Notes under the pieces: model-generated | Seen by the model: the letters and a program-made list of their open reading frames with translations, nothing else | Databases searched by the model: none | What the model was told of the DNA's origin: nothing | Shown: one piece after another, positions 1-8,340 of the stretch | How positions within the stretch are numbered: the first letter of the stretch is position 1 | Layout of the letters: each line of letters starts with the position of its first letter | Assembly (NCBI GenBank): GCA_016866785.1 | Contig: VGLH01000011.1 | Span: forward strand, 1 to 51,336 | Reading direction: 5' to 3' | Length of the DNA stretch: 51,336 bases | From: Candidatus Poribacteria bacterium | GTDB taxonomy: Bacteria; Poribacteria; WGA-4E; GCA-2687025 | Made by a program: the position numbers and the translations under genes

Positions 1-55
1 CCGAAAACGGATCGTTGCGCCAGAATCAAAGTGCTCCCGAAGGGATGACGAGGAT

Positions 56-85
56 GCTCGTTCGACCCTAGGAGATCGAACGAGC
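56..85. repeat. 10-bp perfect inverted repeat (hairpin) in gene-free left edge
   Basis: The arms GCTCGTTCGA (56-65) and TCGAACGAGC (76-85) are perfectly complementary around a 10-nt loop. There is no U-run on either side, so a classical intrinsic terminator is not supported. A second perfect hairpin, GGACCC-GTC-GGGTCC at 109-123, is followed by a TTGTATCT stretch and is a better terminator candidate for a gene lying off the left edge. I see no gene in 1-232. Confidence 0.5.
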
Positions 86-232
86 AGGGGGCATGGCGGC
101 GGGCATGCGGACCCGTCGGGTCCTTGTATCTCTCCGTGAACGTGTTTGGGCCCTATGGGGAGCGATGCGAAGAGCCCAGGTCGTCCGAGGTCGTGGCTGA
201 GCGTGGTCGTCGCTCCCTCAGCGCGAGGCTGT

Positions 233-559
233 CTACGCACCCACGTCCTCACGCCACTTCGCGAAGCCGAGGAACACCAGCAGCGTTGCTGCCGCCCCGA
301 CGATCGCCAGCATGCGGAACAGCCCCGGCAGACCATACGTCTCTGCCCAGACCCCGCCCAGCACGCCCCCCAGCCCGACCAACGCCGTCAGGAACGTCTG
401 CCCGCTCGCCCGGAAGGCTTCCGGCGTGATCCGGTGGATGATCCGCATCGACGCGACGTGGGTTCCGCCGAACGTCAGGGCGTGGAGCGCCTGCGTCGCC
501 AGCACGACATACCACGGCGGCGTCAATGAGAAGACGAAGAGCCGAAACGACATCGCTGC
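233..559 (-). pseudogene. C-terminal remnant of an MFS-type transporter, cut by the IS element
   Basis: About 107 residues are left. Two or three hydrophobic segments and a G-L-G-G-V-L-G-G stretch resemble the last transmembrane helices of major facilitator sugar or nucleoside symporters. The segment T-H-V-A-S-M-R-I-I-H-R-I-T-P-E-A-F-R-A-S-G-Q is typical of that subfamily, near its tenth helix. An MFS protein needs about 400 residues, so the N-terminal three quarters are missing. The open frame runs into the IS5 element at 560-561, and the ATG at 551-553 is only an internal Met. Beyond the element, 1522-1800 does not encode the missing half: rejoining the flanks gives a short open stretch and then a TGA. 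The gene was therefore lost by more than simple insertion. The substrate cannot be told. Confidence 0.6.
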
Positions 560-561
560 TA

Positions 562-578
562 AGAGCCTATCTCAATCG
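562..578. repeat. Terminal inverted repeat of the IS5 element (transposase 3' end)
   Basis: This 17-nt end matches the reverse complement of 1503-1519 at 15 positions, with mismatches at the third and fifth bases from the outer end. The transposase stop codon (572-574) lies inside the repeat. Confidence 0.75.
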
Positions 579-1518
579 GGGTTTTCGGCTTTGAGCCGAT
601 GCCAGATGCGCGTCCAGATGAGGATGCAGGCGAGCTTCATCAGTCCGCGGTAGTTCTCCGGTTTGACCTCATAGCGCACCAGAATCGAGCGGTACTTGGC
701 CAACCACGCCATCGTGCGCTCCACCACCCAGCGCCGCGCCGGATGGGTCTTCTCCCCGTGATCGTCGAGCTTCTCCTCGCCGATCCGACGAACATGCCCG
801 ACGTATCCAAAGTCGGCGAGCGCCCGCGTTCCCGTGGGGTTGTCGTATGCCTTGTCCAAACACAGGTGCAACGGCTGTTCCTCCGTCGGAAATGGCGGCG
901 CGAGAACGAGGGCGTCCAACGTTGCCGCGAGCAGCTGGGTGTCGTGGACGTTGGCTCCGGCGATCATCACACCCAACGGGCCACCGTTGCTCTCCACGGC
1001 GACGCTTCGTTTCACCCCTTTTTTCCGCGATCCGTTGGGTTGGGTCCGACCGCGTCGGCGGAGATGGTCGACTTGCCCATCGCTTTGCCCATCGACCCAT
1101 CGGCGGACTGCCATGTCCAGTCAATGCCGCCCAACCCCTCGCACCGGAGAAGCAGCTGACGCCAGATGGCATCGAAGATACCCATCTCGCACCACGCCTG
1201 GAAATGGCGATGGATCGTGCTGTCGTCGCCGTATTCCTTGGGGATCCGATTCCACTGACAGCCGGTGCGCAGCTTGTAGACAACCCCGTCCAACACCGGG
1301 CGAAGCGGCACACGCTTGCGGTCTTGCCGATGTCGAGGATACTCGCGGCTCAGAATCTCCTCGATGATCTCCCACACGTCGTCGGGAACCGCCCAGATCG
1401 TCGATTCGGGCTTGGGTTCCGGCTTGGCATCGTCGGTCGTTTGCACGCGATAGACTTCTGAATCGACGAACTCACAGGAGACTATCGGATAACTGCATTC
1501 GTCGATTGAGATAGACAC
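572..1518 (-). CDS. IS5-family transposase, two frames joined by -1 frameshift
   Basis: DDE transposase that cuts and joins the ends of its own element. Frame 1 (1518 to the TGA at 1012-1014, 168 aa) carries the N-terminal IS5 helix region and the first catalytic Asp in A-D-G-S-M-G-K. Frame 2, open from about 1114 to 572, carries the second Asp in C-L-D-K-A-Y-D and the Glu in W-V-V-E-R-T, followed by the W-L-A-K-Y-R segment typical of the family. The active site is complete only if the frames are joined, about 310 aa in all. The slippery sequence A-AAA-AAG at 1018-1024 gives exactly the required -1 shift. The farthest start is a GTG at 1516-1518 inside the right inverted repeat; a later internal start is possible. 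Confidence 0.8.
1018..1024 (-). promoter_or_regulatory. Programmed -1 frameshift heptamer A-AAA-AAG in the transposase
   Basis: Read on the minus strand, the frame-0 codons GGA-AAA-AAG-GGG-TGA contain the heptamer. Slipping back one base gives AAA-AAA-GGG-GTG and enters the second frame, which has no stop until 572-574. The same six-A run could work by transcriptional slippage. The heptamer is read directly; its function is inferred from IS families that use the same device. Confidence 0.7.
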
Positions 1519-1519
1519 T
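1503..1519. repeat. Terminal inverted repeat of the IS5 element (transposase 5' end)
   Basis: This is the partner of 562-578 and overlaps the GTG that opens the transposase frame. TA follows at 1520-1521. Confidence 0.75.
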
Positions 1520-1689
1520 TAGCTTCGCCTGCCGTGTTCCAGAGCGGCATCGCCCAGCGAGTTTCTGTGCTCAGCTGGTTGATCGCTGTTTGCCAGCGGA
1601 AACGGCGCTGACTGGCCACCATGGAGCAATCCGATCTGTCAGACACATCCTAGTGTCTCTAGTGTCTGCCATCATCGGTCCTAGTTCTA

Positions 1690-1766
1690 CCCCCTTATCC
1701 TGCCTTCTCCCAAAAGCGGAGAGGGAATGGAAACACCCTCCCCTCGCGGCAGCGGGGAGGGTTACG
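1690..1766. repeat. Dispersed intergenic hairpin repeat, copy A
   Basis: This copy holds CCTTATCCTGCCTTCTCCC, then GGAGAGGG, then a second stem-forming segment CCCTCCCC/GGGGAGGG. It belongs to the family also seen at 6191, 38016, 42036 and 45004. The rest of the 1522-1803 gap has no credible gene. It does contain a short repetition, AGTGTCTCTAGTGTCT, at about 1652-1667. Confidence 0.6.
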
Positions 1767-1803
1767 GTGGGATTGGTCTTCCTGTGAATCCGGTTGGCAG
1801 ACC

Positions 1804-2826
1804 CTATGCCCCTTGGTTGGTGAACGCCTCCACCACGGCGACGGCGTTCTCGAACGACGTCCCCGGCTGGAGCGCCTTCGCAGCGGCGAGAATGAACCCG
1901 CCTCCCGCGCCGACTTCCCGCACGAGCCGACGCACCTCGTCGTGGATCTCCTGCGGCGTCCCGAACTGGATGGTGCTCTGGCTGCCGAGGCATCCCCAGA
2001 AGGTGATGTGCTTGCCGTACTGGCGCTTCAGCTCGTAGGGGTTCATCCCTTCGGCTTCCGGCTGAACGCTTTCGAACACGTCGAGACCGATCTCAATGAC
2101 GTCGGGCAGGATGTCCACGATGCTGCCGCAGGAGTGGCACATGGCGATCTTGCCCTGGGCGTGGACGGCGTCGATCACCTTCGCCCAGCGGGGTTTGAGG
2201 AACCGCCGCCAGCGGTCGGGTCCGAGGATGACGCCCCGCTGATCGCCCCAGTCGTCGCCGAAGAAGATCGCGTCGGCGGGAACATCGGCGCACTGGGCGA
2301 CCATCGAGAGCCGCAGGTCGGTGAGCCGGTCGAGGAGCTCCGCGTAGAAGTCCGGTTCCGTCGCGGCGTCGATGAGCGCGTTCTCGAAGCCGCGTATGCG
2401 CCACGTCAGCTCGAACAAGCCCCAGCCCAAGCCAATGATGCTGAACGAGTCGGGATGCGCCGCCATCGCCTTGGCGGCTCCGTCTCTCAAGCCGGGGTTC
2501 ACGAATCGGTCGGCCGTTGGGAAGTCGTAGCCCTCGAAGCTCGGCTCCTTGAGAGCCGGTTCCTGCAAGTGCCACGGCCGCCGATCCATGCGCCAGAGGG
2601 AACCGAAGCCGTCGCGCGCGAACGGGACCGTGTTCGGCTGGTGAAGCGCTGCGTCGATCCCGCCGACGTGGACGATGTAGGGCGTGAAGAGGCTCCGCCA
2701 GCGTTCGGCTCCGTAGTGCGCGACGAGCCGCTCCGTGAGCTCCGGGTCTTCGCATCCGAACGTGTAGGGAACTGGTCGCGTCTCCTGATGCGCGATCTGA
2801 GCCAGGACGGCTTCGCGTGGGGTCAT
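1804..2826 (-). CDS. UroD-like cobalamin-dependent methyltransferase family protein
   Basis: This 340-residue protein belongs to the uroporphyrinogen decarboxylase superfamily, which also contains the methylcobamide:thiol methyltransferases (MtaA/MtbA type). The zinc ligand pattern of the methyltransferases is visible: H-S-C-G in M-C-H-S-C-G-S, then a Cys about 50 residues on in F-W-G-C-L-G-S. The N-terminal arginine motif expected of true HemE is not apparent, so heme synthesis is unlikely. The substrate is unknown; methyl transfer from an O-methylated compound to a corrinoid or thiol is plausible. I chose the ATG at 2824-2826 because AAGGAG lies 6 nt upstream; a GTG at 2860-2862 would add 12 residues without a comparable site. 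No corrinoid protein gene is adjacent. A separate unit from 3479 lies upstream. Confidence 0.72.
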   Translation of the reverse strand: MTPREAVLAQIAHQETRPVPYTFGCEDPELTERLVAHYGAERWRSLFTPYIVHVGGIDAALHQPNTVPFARDGFGSLWRMDRRPWHLQEPALKEPSFEGYDFPTADRFVNPGLRDGAAKAMAAHPDSFSIIGLGWGLFELTWRIRGFENALIDAATEPDFYAELLDRLTDLRLSMVAQCADVPADAIFFGDDWGDQRGVILGPDRWRRFLKPRWAKVIDAVHAQGKIAMCHSCGSIVDILPDVIEIGLDVFESVQPEAEGMNPYELKRQYGKHITFWGCLGSQSTIQFGTPQEIHDEVRRLVREVGAGGGFILAAAKALQPGTSFENAVAVVEAFTNQGA

Positions 2827-2930
2827 GGGTAGCTCCTTGGGGATCGAGGCGTTCTCCGTCACCCACCGCTGACGTCCGGCGGCATCCTACCACACTTACG
2901 ACGACGGGCTCCTGTGCGACCCGGCAGCAG

Positions 2931-3479
2931 CTAAATATCGAGCGTCTGGAACAGGATGTCGAGGGGTGGGCGCGTGTCCAGCCGCAACGAGAGGCGGTCG
3001 AAGGTCACGCCGCGCGAGCCGGTGTAGTCGGAAGCCGTGACGCGGATGGGGATGGATGTCTGCGGCATCAGATCGGGAACTTGATACACCTCGTAGAAGT
3101 CGAGGTGGGACGACGGCGGCACGTCCGCCGGGAGCCCGTTGCGGACGAGGCTGGCGAAGATGTCGGCTTCCGCTGCCGGATAGGGCGAAGCGACCATCCA
3201 CCGCCGCCCGTGGCGGAGTCGCATGTCGATCCGCGACAGCGTCGCCGGGCGCTGCGGGCTCTCGTTGTAGACACGCAGCGAGACGAACAGGAGGGTCGAA
3301 CCGCCCCGGATGATGAAGCAGTTGGTCCCGCTGGCGAGGAGCTCGACGCGGAGGTGGACGCCCTCATGGCGTTCGCGGCGTGGTCGGAAGGGAACCGTGC
3401 CAGCGATGAGATCAGCGATCCACCGCGCGGCGGCGAGAACGAACGCGGCAATCGCGATTCCGAGCGCCCATTGCGCCAT
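2931..3479 (-). CDS. Membrane-anchored protein of unknown function
   Basis: 182 residues. An N-terminal hydrophobic helix (about residues 4-27, A-L-G-I-A-I-A-A-F-V-L-A-A-A) is followed by a soluble domain of about 150 residues that looks beta-rich, with alternating hydrophobic stretches such as L-L-F-V-S-L-R-V. This suggests a single-pass anchor with an extracytoplasmic or cytoplasmic beta-sandwich. I do not recognise the family. It starts 18 bp after the stop of the class V aminotransferase gene and is probably co-transcribed with it. The ATG at 3477-3479 is the first in frame. No catalytic motif is apparent. Confidence 0.6.
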   Translation of the reverse strand: MAQWALGIAIAAFVLAAARWIADLIAGTVPFRPRRERHEGVHLRVELLASGTNCFIIRGGSTLLFVSLRVYNESPQRPATLSRIDMRLRHGRRWMVASPYPAAEADIFASLVRNGLPADVPPSSHLDFYEVYQVPDLMPQTSIPIRVTASDYTGSRGVTFDRLSLRLDTRPPLDILFQTLDI

Positions 3480-3497
3480 CGCGGGGCTCCGTCGCCG

Positions 3498-4637
3498 CTA
3501 GACGGGAGGCTGGCTGAGCGCCTCGAGGACTGCGGCCACTCCTGCGCCCAGGCGGATATCCATCCCGACGTCGCGCATCCCGCACTCGAGAGCGCCCAGA
3601 GCGGTCAGCACATCGTAGTTGTCCATCCAGCCCAGATGCGCGATCCGCACGATCCTGCCTGCGAGATGCTCCTGCCCGCCCGCGAAGATGGCTCCATGCG
3701 CGTTGCGGATGTGCCGCACTAGAGCCGCGCCATCGCAGTCGTCGGGCAATCGGATGGATGTCAGCGCGTTCGCCGGATGCGCCGCGAAGAGCGGCAGTCC
3801 GAGCGCCTTCGCTCCGGCGCGCGTCGCGTGGGCAAGTCGTGCATGCCGCGCCCAGACGTTCTCGATGCCTTCTTCGCGCATGGCGGTCAGCGCCGCGTCG
3901 AGACCATAGAGGAGCGAGATCGCCGGCGTAAAGGGCGTTTCGTCCTTGGCTTGGTTCTTCAGCGCCTTGGCGTAGGAGAAATAGTGCTTGGGCAGCGTCG
4001 AGCGTTCGCTCGCCTGCCGCGCTCGTTCGCTCAGCGCGCAGAAGGCGAGTCCCGGCGGTGTCATCAAGCCCTTCTGGGAACACGACACGAGGGCATCGAC
4101 TCCCCAAGCGTCCATGCGGATCTCGTCCGCGCCCAAAGCGCTGACGGCATCCACGACGAGGAGCGTCCCGCGCTCTTGAGTCACGTCGCTGTATGCGCAG
4201 ATGTCCTGGAGTGCACCGGTCGAGGTCTCGCAGAGCGTCGTTAGCAGGGCTTTGGCGCCCGGATGAGCGTCCAGCACCGATGCGACCTCCTCAGCGTCCG
4301 GGCTGGTTCCCCACTCGACGTCGATGGGCACGTACGCCAAGCCGTACGCCGTCGCGATGTCGCCCCAGCGTTCCCCGAACTTCCCACCCCGGATGCCCGC
4401 GACCGTATCGCCCGGCGAGAATAGGTTGACGATGGCGAACTCCATCGCGCCCGTCCCAGACGCCGCGAGAATGGCGACTTCGGATTCCGTGCACCAGACG
4501 TAGCGCAGGTTCTCGCGCACGCGCCGCACCAAAGCGCGGAACTCCTGCGAGCGGTGATACTCGATGGGCTGCGCCATGGCGAGCACCGCTTCGGGCGGTA
4601 TCGGCGTGGGACCGGGCGTGTAGAGCCGCCGCTTCAT
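3498..4637 (-). CDS. Class V pyridoxal-phosphate aminotransferase (alanine-glyoxylate/serine type)
   Basis: 379 residues. The N-terminus, Y-T-P-G-P-T-P-I-P-P-E, is the signature of the alanine-glyoxylate, serine-pyruvate and purine-catabolic aminotransferase branch of fold-type I PLP enzymes. The PLP lysine lies in S-C-S-Q-K-G-L-M-T-P-P-G-L, preceded by V-V-D-A-V-S-A-L-G with the Asp that contacts the pyridine nitrogen. Expected chemistry is transfer of an amino group from serine, alanine or a relative to an oxo acid such as glyoxylate; the exact pair cannot be read from sequence. Two starts lie in tandem (TTG then ATG). The ATG at 4635-4637 is chosen, with AAGGAG 13 nt upstream. Phosphoserine aminotransferase activity is an alternative. 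Confidence 0.8.
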   Translation of the reverse strand: MKRRLYTPGPTPIPPEAVLAMAQPIEYHRSQEFRALVRRVRENLRYVWCTESEVAILAASGTGAMEFAIVNLFSPGDTVAGIRGGKFGERWGDIATAYGLAYVPIDVEWGTSPDAEEVASVLDAHPGAKALLTTLCETSTGALQDICAYSDVTQERGTLLVVDAVSALGADEIRMDAWGVDALVSCSQKGLMTPPGLAFCALSERARQASERSTLPKHYFSYAKALKNQAKDETPFTPAISLLYGLDAALTAMREEGIENVWARHARLAHATRAGAKALGLPLFAAHPANALTSIRLPDDCDGAALVRHIRNAHGAIFAGGQEHLAGRIVRIAHLGWMDNYDVLTALGALECGMRDVGMDIRLGAGVAAVLEALSQPPV

Positions 4638-4785
4638 CAAGGTCGGGGGTCTCCTTGCAGGCTGGTCGTGTGACGGAACGGTACCACTCCGTCGGTCGAA
4701 GGGTCAAGGCTGCGACCGTACTGCCACAGACCCGTGCCGCGCCCTCGCCCTGTCGCCATGCCGGCGCAGATCGGAGCCCCTCTGG

Positions 4786-6156
4786 TCAATCGCGAACGAC
4801 GCGGAGCGCGATATCGTCCGAATAAGCCGGCGGCTTGACGCGGCATGCCCCGCCGCCGTGTTCCACCCGATGCGAGGCAGCGACGGAGCCGGTCATCACA
4901 TCGACCCACTCGACGCGATAGGTTCCCTTCGGAAGGTCGAGCGTGAACCCGCCCGGAGCCTTCCCATCGACGTAGACGGCGTAGGCGGCTCCCTGCTGCG
5001 CCAAGACGCGCACGACGACGCCTTCGGGGACGCCGCCAACGATCTCGTTCGACGGCTCCATCCGCACGAAGTCGAACCCGTTGACGAAGTCGCGCAGGAC
5101 GCGCAGAGCCGCTCGGAGCGTCTTCCCGCCGCCGCCAGGTTGCTTCTCCGGGAACTGGTACGTGCCGTCGGGATGCTGCGCGGTGAACGAGTAGTCGAGA
5201 TGGTTGTACAACCCCCCGCCAGCGAGGATGAAGTGCCATCCATCCTTGCGGTAGGGTAGGTCGGCGGTTCCCCGGAAGCCCGTTTCATCGAACCCGATGG
5301 CGCGCCCGAGGTGCGCGTTCTCCGCGACGGCGGTCGGAGGGCTGGCGTAGTGGAAGTTGAGGAGCGAAACCAGCGGATCGGGGTTATCCACCTTCGCGGA
5401 GCCGTTGGCGATGTTCTGGGCGATCAGGTGCTTCGCCGCCATGCCGCGCTCCGCCCCGTCGATGACGGACGCAATGTGCGCCTGCCATTCGAGTGTGACG
5501 CCGCCGAAGTACGGCTCGTTGCAGATCTCGAAGTAGACGTTGTCGAAGTCGCGGAGCGACTGGACGACGCGCACGGTCATCGCGTCCTGGACGGCGAGGA
5601 GCGCCGCGTCCTTCATCGTGTAGGGCTCCTCGCGCCCCATGTCGCCGATGCCGTTGACGTTGTTGGACGCCTTCATCGGGCTCAGGTTCCATTGCTCGTC
5701 GCCGTAGAAGGGGCAGAAGAGCACGACCTCGACGACGATGCCTCGCTCGCTCGCCAACTCGCAGAACCGGCGCAGACGCGCGAAGTAGTCCTCGTCCCAC
5801 TTGGTGAGGTCGAACCGGTTCCCTTCGGCGGCATATCCGGGTTGATCGCTCCGCGCCCAGGGGCAGATGAACCGTCCCGGAGCCGGAGCGAGCGTGTTCT
5901 GGGTGATGTTGAACGCGCCGTAGTGCTCGACGTAGGAGCCGCCGAAGACGCGGGTCAGGTTGAACCCGTCGGCGGCGAGCTCATCCAGATAGGGTTCCGC
6001 CTGGAAGTCGAGGTTCAGGACGGCTCCGTAGTGCTCCGCCGACGTGATGAGAACCGTCGGAGCGCCCCGAAAGAGGAAGTAGCGCGGGTTGTCCGGGTGC
6101 AGCGAGATCGGCGCGGCGGCTGGCAGCGCGGCGGCAACGAGCAGCGACGTGAGCAT
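4786..6156 (-). CDS. Secreted GH5-like (cellulase-fold) glycoside hydrolase
   Basis: 456 residues starting with a signal peptide (M-L-T-S-L-L-V-A-A-A-L-P-A-A-A). The body resembles clan GH-A (beta/alpha)8 hydrolases: F-R-G-A-P-T-V-L near the start, G-F-N-L-T-R-V-F-G-G in an early strand, F-E-I-C-N-E-P-Y with the expected acid/base Glu, and G-F-D-E-T-G-F as a candidate nucleophile strand. The last 100 or so residues look like a beta-sandwich (Y-A-V-Y-V-D-G-K-A-P-G-G-F). It probably acts outside the cytoplasm on a polysaccharide; the substrate is unknown. The ATG at 6154-6156 has GGAGG 7 nt upstream. The longer open frame to 6252 only translates an intergenic repeat and is not part of the protein. 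Confidence 0.75.
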   Translation of the reverse strand: MLTSLLVAAALPAAAPISLHPDNPRYFLFRGAPTVLITSAEHYGAVLNLDFQAEPYLDELAADGFNLTRVFGGSYVEHYGAFNITQNTLAPAPGRFICPWARSDQPGYAAEGNRFDLTKWDEDYFARLRRFCELASERGIVVEVVLFCPFYGDEQWNLSPMKASNNVNGIGDMGREEPYTMKDAALLAVQDAMTVRVVQSLRDFDNVYFEICNEPYFGGVTLEWQAHIASVIDGAERGMAAKHLIAQNIANGSAKVDNPDPLVSLLNFHYASPPTAVAENAHLGRAIGFDETGFRGTADLPYRKDGWHFILAGGGLYNHLDYSFTAQHPDGTYQFPEKQPGGGGKTLRAALRVLRDFVNGFDFVRMEPSNEIVGGVPEGVVVRVLAQQGAAYAVYVDGKAPGGFTLDLPKGTYRVEWVDVMTGSVAASHRVEHGGGACRVKPPAYSDDIALRVVRD

Positions 6157-6190
6157 TGTTCGTCCTCCAAGCGGTTGTCGGTCTGCGGTT

Positions 6191-6279
6191 CCACCCCTCA
6201 TCCTGACCTTTTCCCACAAGGGGAGAAGGGATCCGTAGCTCCCTCTCCCCATCGTGGGTGGGGGCTGGGGTGAGGGGTC
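6191..6279. repeat. Dispersed intergenic hairpin repeat, copy B
   Basis: CCCCTCATCCTGACC, then CTTTTCCC-ACAA-GGGGAGAAGG, form a stem; a second arm pair CCCTCTCCCC / GGGGTGAGGGG follows. It lies between the DUF6785-type gene and the GH5-like gene and could act as a transcript-end hairpin. In one frame it reads as L-L-P-L-W-E-K-V-R-M-R-G, a false N-terminal extension of the hydrolase. Confidence 0.7.
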
Positions 6280-6306
6280 TGCGTCACGGCGTACGACCGC
6301 GCGCGG

Positions 6307-8238
6307 CTACACCCAGAACGCGTAGAGGCGGCGTCCCAGCGCGATCCCGAGCAGGCTCCAAAGGTTCCCGACGATGAACTCGCCGAGGATCAGCCCGAAG
6401 AAGAACGGCAGCGCCTTCCGATACGCGCGCACGCCGCCGTGGTTCAGCAGCGTTCGCTTAATCGCCCAACTGATGAGCAGCGGGAACCAGTACCAGTTCA
6501 TCCCCCACGCGTGCGAGATGGCGAGCCCGATCGGGTGGAGGGACCACCACAGGACGCGCGTCCGCAGGATGAGCATTCCCAGCGTCGCGGCGAGCGATCC
6601 GCCCGTGATGGCGACCGCCAAGCCGTGCGGCTCGGTCGGGTTCACGAGCCAGCCCGCCAATCGGCGGTACGGAGCCAGCGGGAAGTAGGTCGCCGCCGGG
6701 CCCCAGAAACTGACCGCCGATCCCAGCTTGTAGCCGTAGTGAAGCACGCCCCAGAACGCCGCGAACACGGCGATCCCCGACGCGACCATCATCGCCACGA
6801 TGAGCCGCCGACTGCTCATGCCAGCGCGTTCCGCCAGCCGGAACCCCTCAAGTTGGTGCGGCATCGGATGGCTGCGGTACGCCTCGCCGTTGATCCAGAA
6901 GAACATCGACATGACCGACAGGTCGCGTTTGGTGAACGCCCGCGATCCCAGCAGGTTCGTCAGGATCGAGTCGGGACCGGCGTCGCGCAGGTTCTGCACG
7001 GGGGGACCCAGCTCCGCCCGGATGCGCGAGATCGTCAACGACATGGCGAAGTAGATAAAGAAGTAGCTGAACGCGACCCAGACGGACATCCCGGCGCGGT
7101 GGCAGAAGATGACGATGAGCGCCGTGCCGACGACCACTCCCCACGCGGCGGCGCGATAGCGCATCGGTTCCTGCGAATCGTCCAGCTCCGACGGACGGTT
7201 CAGGGCGCGACGTGTGACGTCCGCGAAGTAGCGCCTTCCCTCCCACAACGCGAAGCCCAGCAGCGCCAGCCACACGCCCGATATCTGTTCCGCCTGGAAC
7301 GGGAACCCGGGAACCGTGGACCATCCGACCGCCGTCCCGAACACGCGCTCGATCCGCCAGAACAGGTAGAAGAACCAGCACGAGAAGCAGAGCGCCAGCG
7401 GCATGATGAACCCCATGCCGAACGCGAAGGGGTAGAACGTGATGGGCATCCAGCCAATCGCGTTGAACGGACGCTCCGTGAAGATGCCGCCGATGTTGGT
7501 CGCCTTGACCGGGATGAACGGCACTGCCGGATAAAGGTAGTTGACACCGTTCCACAAGTCGATGCCGCCCGCGAGCGCGAATCCCGCCCAGAGAAGCCGG
7601 TTCCGCAGGACGCTCGTACCGGTCAGATCGCGGGTCATCTCGTACGGGAGCTCGACGATCGGGTAGGCGAGGCGTTCGTGATCCGTCCATCGCTTCCGGA
7701 CGATGACGTTCAGGCAGACCATCACGAACACGAAGACGAGTACGAACCCAAGCCAGTAGAGCGCAGGTCCCAGCCACGCCAGCAGGTGCGCCTTCAGGTA
7801 GAGCGACGACTCGCCCATGAAGAACCCGCTCAGGATGCCCATATCGCGCACGGTGAGCCACGCGGGCATCTCCGAGCCGAAGAGCTCCGCCCACTCGTTT
7901 TCAGGTGTCGCGTACCAGAACGGCGTCGCGATGATGTGGACGAGGGTCTGAAGAACGTCGGTTCCCAGCAGCGCCGTGGCGACGGCGAGCATCGAGTAGA
8001 TCGTCAGGAGCTCGCCCTGTTGGAGCGACGCTGTGGGCGCGACCCAGCGCAGGCATGCGCCCAGTCCGACGAGCGTCAGGACGCTGAAGACGACCGTGGA
8101 TAGGAGCGGGATCGTCGACGGGAAGGTCCCGCCATAGATCAGCTCCATCTGCATGAGCCAGAAGGCGTTGGGCGGGATCAGCAAGACGCCGATGAGAATC
8201 GTCCTGATGGAGACGCTGGAGCGTTGTCGTGCTTTCAT
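6307..8238 (-). CDS. Large polytopic membrane protein, DUF6785/DUF6784-type
   Basis: 643 residues with about 12-14 hydrophobic segments spread over the whole length. It opens with I-L-I-G-V-L-L-I-P-P-N-A-F-W-L and includes L-A-Y-P-I-V-E-L-P-Y-E-M and S-R-I-R-A-E-L-G-P-P-V-Q. These match my memory of the DUF6785 (N-terminal) and DUF6784 (C-terminal) pair, common in Poribacteria and Planctomycetes and distantly like oligopeptide transporters. A transport role is inferred; no substrate is known. The gene stands alone between a repeat-bearing gap and the toxin-antitoxin pair. The ATG at 8236-8238 is the first good start. The 8239-8340 gap shows nothing else. Confidence 0.7.
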   Translation of the reverse strand: MKARQRSSVSIRTILIGVLLIPPNAFWLMQMELIYGGTFPSTIPLLSTVVFSVLTLVGLGACLRWVAPTASLQQGELLTIYSMLAVATALLGTDVLQTLVHIIATPFWYATPENEWAELFGSEMPAWLTVRDMGILSGFFMGESSLYLKAHLLAWLGPALYWLGFVLVFVFVMVCLNVIVRKRWTDHERLAYPIVELPYEMTRDLTGTSVLRNRLLWAGFALAGGIDLWNGVNYLYPAVPFIPVKATNIGGIFTERPFNAIGWMPITFYPFAFGMGFIMPLALCFSCWFFYLFWRIERVFGTAVGWSTVPGFPFQAEQISGVWLALLGFALWEGRRYFADVTRRALNRPSELDDSQEPMRYRAAAWGVVVGTALIVIFCHRAGMSVWVAFSYFFIYFAMSLTISRIRAELGPPVQNLRDAGPDSILTNLLGSRAFTKRDLSVMSMFFWINGEAYRSHPMPHQLEGFRLAERAGMSSRRLIVAMMVASGIAVFAAFWGVLHYGYKLGSAVSFWGPAATYFPLAPYRRLAGWLVNPTEPHGLAVAITGGSLAATLGMLILRTRVLWWSLHPIGLAISHAWGMNWYWFPLLISWAIKRTLLNHGGVRAYRKALPFFFGLILGEFIVGNLWSLLGIALGRRLYAFWV

Positions 8239-8340
8239 GGACCCTGCGTCGTCGGTGGCGTGGTCTCCCCGGCGGGTCGGCGGATGCCATTCTATCGGAG
8301 TCGGTCAGGAGCCGGAAGGCTGGGGCGACGTGCCGGTGGG

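Larger units (their letters stand above)
562..1519 (-). mobile_element. IS5-family insertion sequence, about 958 bp, apparently intact
   Basis: A single transposase fills the element almost end to end. Terminal inverted repeats are visible: 17 nt at 562-578 pair with 17 nt at 1503-1519, with 15 of 17 matches, the inner part being CTATCTCAATCG. The dinucleotide TA flanks both ends (560-561 and 1520-1521), consistent with the TA target duplication known for the IS427-like branch of IS5. The exact ends are inferred from repeat and TA symmetry. The transposase is split into two frames joined by a slippery site, the normal state for this group rather than decay. Confidence 0.82.

Noticed and set aside
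233-553. Complete small membrane protein starting at 553
   Set aside because: The sequence matches only the last helices of an MFS transporter and the frame runs into the IS end.
6157-6252. N-terminal extension of the GH5-like protein (L-L-P-L-W-E-K-V-R-M-R-G)
   Set aside because: It translates intergenic repeat copy B; a GGAGG site and a signal peptide fix the start at 6156.
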